Shown: positions 46,049 through 50,061 of the stretch, in pieces
Layout: every line of letters begins with the position of its first letter
Numbering within the stretch: position 1 is the first letter of the stretch
DNA from: Bifidobacterium breve
GTDB taxonomy: Bacteria > Actinomycetota > Thermoleophilia > Solirubrobacterales > Solirubrobacteraceae
Direction: 5' to 3'
Assembly: GCA_945881845.1 (NCBI GenBank)
Contig: CAMCVN010000015.1
Span: forward strand, 1-50,061
Length of the DNA: 50,061 bases
Notes under the pieces: generated by a model
Told to the model about the DNA's origin: nothing
The model's database searches: none
Seen by the model: only the letters and a program-made list of their open reading frames with translations
Translations under genes and position numbers: made by a program

Positions 46049-46057
46049 TGCTACCTT
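46049..46057 (+). promoter_or_regulatory. Extended -10 promoter for rpmJ-rpsM-rpsK-rpsD
   Basis: TGC-TACCTT matches TGn-TANNNT. The -35 region (AGCGAA) is weak. Initiation near 46064 gives a leader of about 100 nt to rpmJ, containing the 22 nt element at 46108 shared with the rpoA leader. Same -10 form as at rpoB, rpsL and fusA. Confidence 0.45.
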
Positions 46058-46107
46058 ATGAGCTCGTGTGCGTTCCCGCGAGGGAGCGTGTTTGTCCGCG
46101 AGTGGTA

Positions 46108-46129
46108 GCGGCGCGCCCCTGCGGTCGCC
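46108..46129 (+). repeat. Shared leader element, copy A (rpmJ leader)
   Basis: GCGGCGCGCCC then CT then GCGGTCGCC. The copy at 47746-47766 in the rpoA leader is identical except for G in place of the central CT. The two halves contain GGCGCGCC and GGTCGCC. The copies flank rpmJ-rpsM-rpsK-rpsD. Confidence 0.6.
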
Positions 46130-46165
46130 AGAGCCTCTTTCCGGCCCATCGACGAAGAAGGAATT

Positions 46166-46279
46166 ATGAAGGTAAGACCGTCGGTCAAGCCGATGTGCGA
46201 AAAATGCAACGTGATCAGGCGCAAAGGCGTTGTCTTTGTCATCTGCCCGAACCCGCGACACAAGCAGCGTCAAGGATGA
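46166..46279 (+). CDS. rpmJ: 50S ribosomal protein L36, zinc form
   Basis: The 37-codon gene encodes [19 protein letters not shown], then [18 protein letters not shown]. The zinc ligands Cys11, Cys14, Cys27 and His32 of the C+ form are all present. AGAAGGAAT gives a Shine-Dalgarno. infA, its usual upstream neighbour, is missing. rpsM starts 8 nt after the stop. Confidence 0.96.
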   Translation: MKVRPSVKPMCEKCNVIRRKGVVFVICPNPRHKQRQG

Positions 46280-46287
46280 AGATCTAA

Positions 46288-46671
46288 ATGGCTCGCATCG
46301 CAGGAATCAATATTCCGCTCAACAAGCGCGTTGAAATCGGACTCACCTACATCTACGGGATCGGTCGCTCGACCTCGCTCTCGATGCTCAAAGAGGCCGG
46401 GATCAACCCAGATACTTACGTGCGCGACCTAACCGAAGACGAGGTCGCGAAGCTGCGTACCGCGGTCGACGGCGACATTCTCGTCGAAGGCGATCTTCGC
46501 CGTGAACGTTCACAAAACATCAAGCGACTCGGCGAGATTGGCTGCTACCGCGGCATCCGCCACCGCCGCGGCCTTCCGGTCCGCGGTCAGAAGACAAAGA
46601 CCAACGCCCGTACCCGTAAGGGACCAAAGCGGATGCAGGTCGCCGGCAAGAAAGCCGCAACCAAGACATGA
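46288..46671 (+). CDS. rpsM: 30S ribosomal protein S13
   Basis: The 127-residue S13 in the 30S head contacts P-site tRNA and the 50[26 protein letters not shown] and [31 protein letters not shown] are conserved. AAGGA precedes the ATG. The length is normal. rpsK follows after 8 nt. Confidence 0.97.
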   Translation: MARIAGINIPLNKRVEIGLTYIYGIGRSTSLSMLKEAGINPDTYVRDLTEDEVAKLRTAVDGDILVEGDLRRERSQNIKRLGEIGCYRGIRHRRGLPVRGQKTKTNARTRKGPKRMQVAGKKAATKT

Positions 46672-46679
46672 GGAACTAA

Positions 46680-47075
46680 GTGCCTGCTCCAAAACGCCCA
46701 GCCCGTGGCCGCCGCAAGGTCAAGAAGAACATCCCTGTCGGTCAGGCTCATATCAAGACGTCGTTCAACAACACGATCGTCTCGCTGACCGACCTGCAAG
46801 GCAACGTGATCGCTTGGGAGTCGGCCGGTGGCGCCGGCTTCAAGGGTTCGCGCAAGTCGACTCCGTTCGCCGCTCAGGTAACGGCAGACTCGGCAGCGCG
46901 CAAGGGAATGGAACAAGGACTTCAGAAGGTCGACGTTTACGTCAAGGGCTCGGGCTCCGGCCGCGAGACAGCGATTCGCTCGCTTCAGGCCGCAGGGCTC
47001 GAAGTGATCAGCGTGCGCGACGTAACGCCGCAAGCCCACAACGGATGCCGGCCGCGCAAGCGCCGCCGCGTATAG
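46680..47075 (+). CDS. rpsK: 30S ribosomal protein S11
   Basis: The 131-residue S11 lies at the platform and binds mRNA near the E site. [46 protein letters not shown] and [20 protein letters not shown] are typical. The start is GTG 46680 with GAGGAA upstream. Confidence 0.97.
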   Translation: MPAPKRPARGRRKVKKNIPVGQAHIKTSFNNTIVSLTDLQGNVIAWESAGGAGFKGSRKSTPFAAQVTADSAARKGMEQGLQKVDVYVKGSGSGRETAIRSLQAAGLEVISVRDVTPQAHNGCRPRKRRRV

Positions 47076-47089
47076 GGGGCTGCTGAACA

Positions 47090-47710
47090 ATGGCTCGCGA
47101 TACTTCACCTCAGTGCAAGCAGTGCCGCCGCGAAGGCGAGAAGCTCTTCCTCAAGGGTGAGCGTTGCCTCACCGACAAGTGCTCGTTTGAGCGCCGGGCG
47201 TACCCGCCAGGCGACCACGGCCGTGGCCGTCAGAAGCAGAGCGAGTACCGCGTGCAGCTGCGCGAGAAGCAGAAGGCCCGTCGCTACTACGGCGTACTTG
47301 AGACGCAGTTCCGCCTCTACTACGACCGCGCCAGCCGTCAGGACGGAATCACCGGCGAGAACCTGCTGCAGATGCTTGAGCGCCGCCTCGACAACGTGAT
47401 CGTCCGGCTCGGCTTCGCTGGCTCACGCCGCCAGGCACGCCAGATGGTCCGCCACGGCCACTGGACGGTCAATGGCCGCCGCGTTGACATTCCAAGCTTC
47501 CAAGTCCACGAGGGCGACATCATCGCGCTCAAGGGCGACAGCCCGGCTGAGCCGGTCGTTCGCGGGGCTACCGAACTTACGGCGCAGGTGCCGGCCTGGT
47601 TGCAGGCCGACCACGAGTCGTTGACAGCAAAGATTCTTCGTGCCCCTGAGCGTCGTGAGATCACGACGCCGGTGCAGGAACAGCTCATCGTCGAGCTGTA
47701 TTCGAAGTAG
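47090..47710 (+). CDS. rpsD: 30S ribosomal protein S4, zinc-containing form
   Basis: The 206-residue S4 is a primary 16S-binding protein and, in several bacteria, a translational repressor of its own operon. The N-terminal zinc site is Cys9, Cys12, Cys26 and Cys31 (QCKQCRREGEKLF, RCLTDKCSF). The S4 RNA-binding domain is RLDNVIVRLGFAGSRRQARQMVRHGHWTVNGRRVDIPS. GGGGG precedes the ATG. A shared 21-22 nt leader element occurs both before rpmJ and just after this gene. Confidence 0.97.
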   Translation: MARDTSPQCKQCRREGEKLFLKGERCLTDKCSFERRAYPPGDHGRGRQKQSEYRVQLREKQKARRYYGVLETQFRLYYDRASRQDGITGENLLQMLERRLDNVIVRLGFAGSRRQARQMVRHGHWTVNGRRVDIPSFQVHEGDIIALKGDSPAEPVVRGATELTAQVPAWLQADHESLTAKILRAPERREITTPVQEQLIVELYSK

Positions 47711-47728
47711 CAGCAATGTTTGGCGTTT

Positions 47729-47747
47729 GCCCCCGATGGGTGGGGGC
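47729..47747 (+). promoter_or_regulatory. Hairpin in the rpsD-rpoA spacer
   Basis: GCCCCC (47729-47734) pairs with GGGGGC (47742-47747) around a 7 nt loop. No T-tract follows, so it is not a standard terminator; it abuts the shared element at 47746. It may pause polymerase or protect the 3' end of the upstream mRNA. Confidence 0.4.
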
Positions 47748-47766
47748 GGCGCGCCCGGCGGTCGCC
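47746..47766 (+). repeat. Shared leader element, copy B (rpoA leader)
   Basis: GCGGCGCGCCC, then G, then GCGGTCGCC. Two mismatch or indel positions separate it from copy A at 46108-46129. It lies 47 nt before the rpoA ATG. The repeat of both halves argues for a specific binding site. Confidence 0.6.
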
Positions 47767-47813
47767 TGAAGTTAGGCGCCGCACCGATTACAACCACAGG
47801 ATAAATCGCCACG

Positions 47814-48791
47814 ATGCTCGACTTTCAGATTCCTCGGATCACCAGTGACACCAGCGACGAGAACAGCGGCTCGTTCGTAATTGAACCGCTCGACCGTGGC
47901 TTCGGCTACACCTTTGGCAACTCGCTGCGCCGCGTGCTGCTCAGCTCGCTTTCAGGTGCTGCCGTAACGAGCGTCCGGATCGAGGGCGTGCGCCACGAGT
48001 TCTCATCGATTGAAGGCGTGACCGAAGACGTCACCGACATCATCCTCAACATGAAGGGGATCGTCTGCCGGATGCACTCCGACGCGAGCGAGGTTGAAGC
48101 CCCGCTCGTCGTTACCGGCCCAGGTGAGATCAAGGCCAAGGACATCGACCTGCCTGCCGGCGTCGAGATCCTCAACCCCGACATTCACATCGCGACGCTC
48201 GAAGCGAAGACGAAGCTTGAGATCTATCTGACGATCGGTCGCGGCCGCGGCTACCGCGTCGCCGAGGACAACAAGAGCGATGATCAGCCGATCGGCGTTA
48301 TTCCGATCGACTCGCTCTTCTCTCCCGTACAGCGCGTGGCTTACGCCGTTGAGCAGGCTCGCGTTGGTCAGCGCACCGACTTCGACAAGCTGACTATCGA
48401 CATCGAGACCGACGGTTCGCTCGATCCTCAAACTGCTCTGCGCGAGGCATCGGAGATTCTGATCTCGCAGCTGGCAATCTTCACCGACGAAGACCGCATC
48501 GAAGAGCTTCGCGCCGGCCCGGTTAACCAGCTCGATTCAGCCGGTATGGGGGCAATCCCTGGTGCCGCGCCGCTCGCAGGCGGTGGCCCGCTCGACGACA
48601 TTCTGATCGAGGAGCTGGAGCTTGGCGTCCGTTCATACAACTGCCTTAAGCGCGCCGGCATTCAGACAATTGGCGATCTGCTCTCGAAGTCCGAGGCAGA
48701 GCTGAACGCGATCCCGAACTTCGGTAAGAAGTCGATCGACGAGGTAATTGAAACGCTCGCTGCGCGCGGTCTCGCGCTCCGCGACGACTGA
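47814..48791 (+). CDS. rpoA: DNA-directed RNA polymerase subunit alpha
   Basis: The 325-residue alpha subunit has the N-terminal assembly domain ([41 protein letters not shown]) and the C-terminal domain that binds UP elements and activators ([42 protein letters not shown]). AGGA lies 12 nt upstream. The preceding 103 nt holds a hairpin and the shared leader element. rplQ follows after 11 nt. Confidence 0.97.
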   Translation: MLDFQIPRITSDTSDENSGSFVIEPLDRGFGYTFGNSLRRVLLSSLSGAAVTSVRIEGVRHEFSSIEGVTEDVTDIILNMKGIVCRMHSDASEVEAPLVVTGPGEIKAKDIDLPAGVEILNPDIHIATLEAKTKLEIYLTIGRGRGYRVAEDNKSDDQPIGVIPIDSLFSPVQRVAYAVEQARVGQRTDFDKLTIDIETDGSLDPQTALREASEILISQLAIFTDEDRIEELRAGPVNQLDSAGMGAIPGAAPLAGGGPLDDILIEELELGVRSYNCLKRAGIQTIGDLLSKSEAELNAIPNFGKKSIDEVIETLAARGLALRDD

Positions 48792-48802
48792 GGACCCAAA
48801 CC

Positions 48803-49156
48803 ATGCGCCATCAGAAATCCCGCCACAAGCTAAGCCGCAGCCCTTCTCATCGCAAGGCGATGATGCGCAACCTCTGCAAGGAGATCATTGAGCACGAGCG
48901 GATCAAGACGACCGAGGCGAAGGCCAAGGCCGTCAAGCCCGAAGTTGAGCAGCTGATCACGCTGGCCAAGCGCGGCGATCTTCATGCCCGCCGCCAGGCA
49001 CTCTCAGCGCTGGGGCAGGACGCTACGGCGGTGCACAAGCTTTTCACCGAGGTCGCTCCGCGCTACACCGAGCGGCCGGGTGGCTACACGCGGATCCTCA
49101 AGCTCGGGCCGCGGCGCAGCGACTCGACCGAGATGGTCTATCTCGAACTGGTCTGA
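48803..49156 (+). CDS. rplQ: 50S ribosomal protein L17
   Basis: The 117-residue L17 near the tunnel exit has [67 protein letters not shown] and [17 protein letters not shown]. It normally ends the alpha operon. truA, often next in actinobacteria, is absent; surE follows instead. Confidence 0.96.
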   Translation: MRHQKSRHKLSRSPSHRKAMMRNLCKEIIEHERIKTTEAKAKAVKPEVEQLITLAKRGDLHARRQALSALGQDATAVHKLFTEVAPRYTERPGGYTRILKLGPRRSDSTEMVYLELV

Positions 49157-49222
49157 GTCGCCCCGTTTAGCTCCAGCGGTCGTGTCGCCAGCCCCGCGCT
49201 CTATGCTCGCTTCTAGCGCGCG

Positions 49223-50041
49223 ATGAAGGTTCTTCTCACCAACGACGACGGGATCGAAGCCGAGGGGCTGCAGACGCTTCGAGCCGCGCTGGCAGCGCTA
49301 CCCGATGTTGAGCTGGTGACGATCGCCCCGGACGGCAATCGGTCGGCCTTCGCGCGCAAGATCACCACGCATAAGCCGCTCTGGATCGAGGAGATCCCGT
49401 TCGATGACGGCAGCGTTGGCTACGCAACGGAGGGGACGCCGGTCGATTGTGTCCGCTTCGCAACACTCGGCCTTGTCGAGGATTTCTATCCCGACCTGAT
49501 TGTGTCGGGAATCAACCACGGCGCCAATCTTGGCGACGATGTGACCTACTCTGGAACGGTTGCCGCCGCGCTCGAAGGGGTCTTGCTGGGCATTCCGGCG
49601 ATCTCTGCTTCGCAGCAGTCGACGAGCCGCGAGATGGACTTCCGTTGGGGGCGTAACTTCGAGTTCGGCGCTGGCGCCGAGTTTGTTGCGCGGCTGGCGC
49701 AGCACGTTGGCCACACTCCGCTTCCGCAGGGAACACTGATCAACGTCAACGTTCCCGGTGACAGCCCAACCGGCGTCGAAGTAACGCGGCTTGGCAAACG
49801 GATTTACCGCGACGAGCTGAAACTGCAAGAGCAAGGCACACCGGGCCGCAGGCGCTTCTCGATCTACGGCGAGGATCATGGCTACAACGACGAGCCGGGG
49901 ACAGATCTCGCCGCGCTGGCGGCTGGCAGGATCGCCGTTACGCCGCTCCATTTCGACCTGACCTACGAGCCTGGAATTGAGGCGCTCGGTGCCCGCGACC
50001 TGAGCCGGCTGCTGAAAGCTGACGCTCCAGAGCCGCAGTGA
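49223..50041 (+). CDS. surE: 5'-nucleotidase SurE
   Basis: The 272-residue enzyme dephosphorylates nucleoside monophosphates. Metal ligands Asp8 and Asp9 are in LLTNDDGIEAEGL, Ser41 in APDGNRSAF, and Asn98 in LIVSGINHGANLG. YSGTVAAALEG is conserved. The usual PDRNRSGAS motif is here PDGNRSAFA, a small deviation. A TATGCT box lies 15 nt before the ATG, giving a short leader. The stop overlaps a GTG that may start the next gene (GTGA). Confidence 0.95.
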   Translation: MKVLLTNDDGIEAEGLQTLRAALAALPDVELVTIAPDGNRSAFARKITTHKPLWIEEIPFDDGSVGYATEGTPVDCVRFATLGLVEDFYPDLIVSGINHGANLGDDVTYSGTVAAALEGVLLGIPAISASQQSTSREMDFRWGRNFEFGAGAEFVARLAQHVGHTPLPQGTLINVNVPGDSPTGVEVTRLGKRIYRDELKLQEQGTPGRRRFSIYGEDHGYNDEPGTDLAALAAGRIAVTPLHFDLTYEPGIEALGARDLSRLLKADAPEPQ

Positions 50042-50061
50042 GCGCCGCCGAGCGCGCCGAG
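50038..50061 (+). CDS. Start of a possible further gene, cut by the right edge
   Basis: A GTG at 50038 overlaps the surE stop as GTGA and opens a frame reading (M)SAAERAE to the window end. Translational coupling makes a gene here likely, but eight codons are too few to name it. Confidence 0.3.

Overview
The window is a high-GC bacterial chromosome segment dominated by the transcription and translation gene cluster. It most likely comes from an actinobacterium, and Thermoleophilia/Solirubrobacterales is my best guess. Supporting signs are the actinobacterial order rpmG-secE-nusG-rplKAJL-rpoBC, rpsL-rpsG-fusA-tuf and S10-spc-alpha, the zinc-ribbon forms of L33, S14, L36 and S4, TANNNT-type -10 boxes, short-leader or leaderless mRNAs, frequent GTG/TTG starts, and a holin-IV/phosphodiesterase fusion. 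The taxonomic call is an inference, since no rRNA gene is present.

Layout. Positions 1-11268 hold accessory genes on both strands: a truncated MMPL transporter, a quinone oxidoreductase, a secreted propeller-like protein, an acyl desaturase, a SHOCT-tailed membrane protein, a holin-phosphodiesterase fusion, and an MFS transporter overlapping a glutamine amidotransferase. Positions 11398-15165 hold rpmG-secE-nusG-rplK-rplA-rplJ-rplL, with an L10-type leader before rplJ and a hairpin after rplL. A K+ channel gene lies before rpoB-rpoC (16220-24201). Four non-ribosomal genes follow: a HAD-like protein on the minus strand, a DMT-type membrane protein, a class III aminotransferase and alanine dehydrogenase. 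Next come rpsL-rpsG, a structured leader ending in an intrinsic terminator, fusA and tuf. From 32900 to 46018 the S10 and spc operons run without a break (rpsJ to map), mostly with 1-8 nt overlaps. From 46166 to 49156 lie rpmJ-rpsM-rpsK-rpsD-rpoA-rplQ, then surE and the first codons of one more frame. infA is missing from its usual place between map and rpmJ. No gene-free stretch exceeds 300 bases; the longest are 29097-29353 (structured fusA leader) and 16009-16219 (rpoB regulatory region).

What stands out. (1) Many ribosomal and associated proteins carry long low-complexity tails: acidic on L10, L5, S5, S17 and L22, lysine/alanine-rich on L15, Arg/Gly-rich on S3, and a charged N-terminal extension on SecE. 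(2) The intergenic regions are regulatory: a three-hairpin leader with a terminator before fusA, a 21-22 nt element shared by the rpmJ and rpoA leaders on either side of rpsM-rpsK-rpsD, a leader before rplJ that can pair with its Shine-Dalgarno, a terminator-like hairpin before the S10 operon, and a TGC-TANNNT extended -10 motif before rpoB, rpsL, fusA and rpmJ. No mobile element, CRISPR array, tRNA or rRNA gene was recognised.
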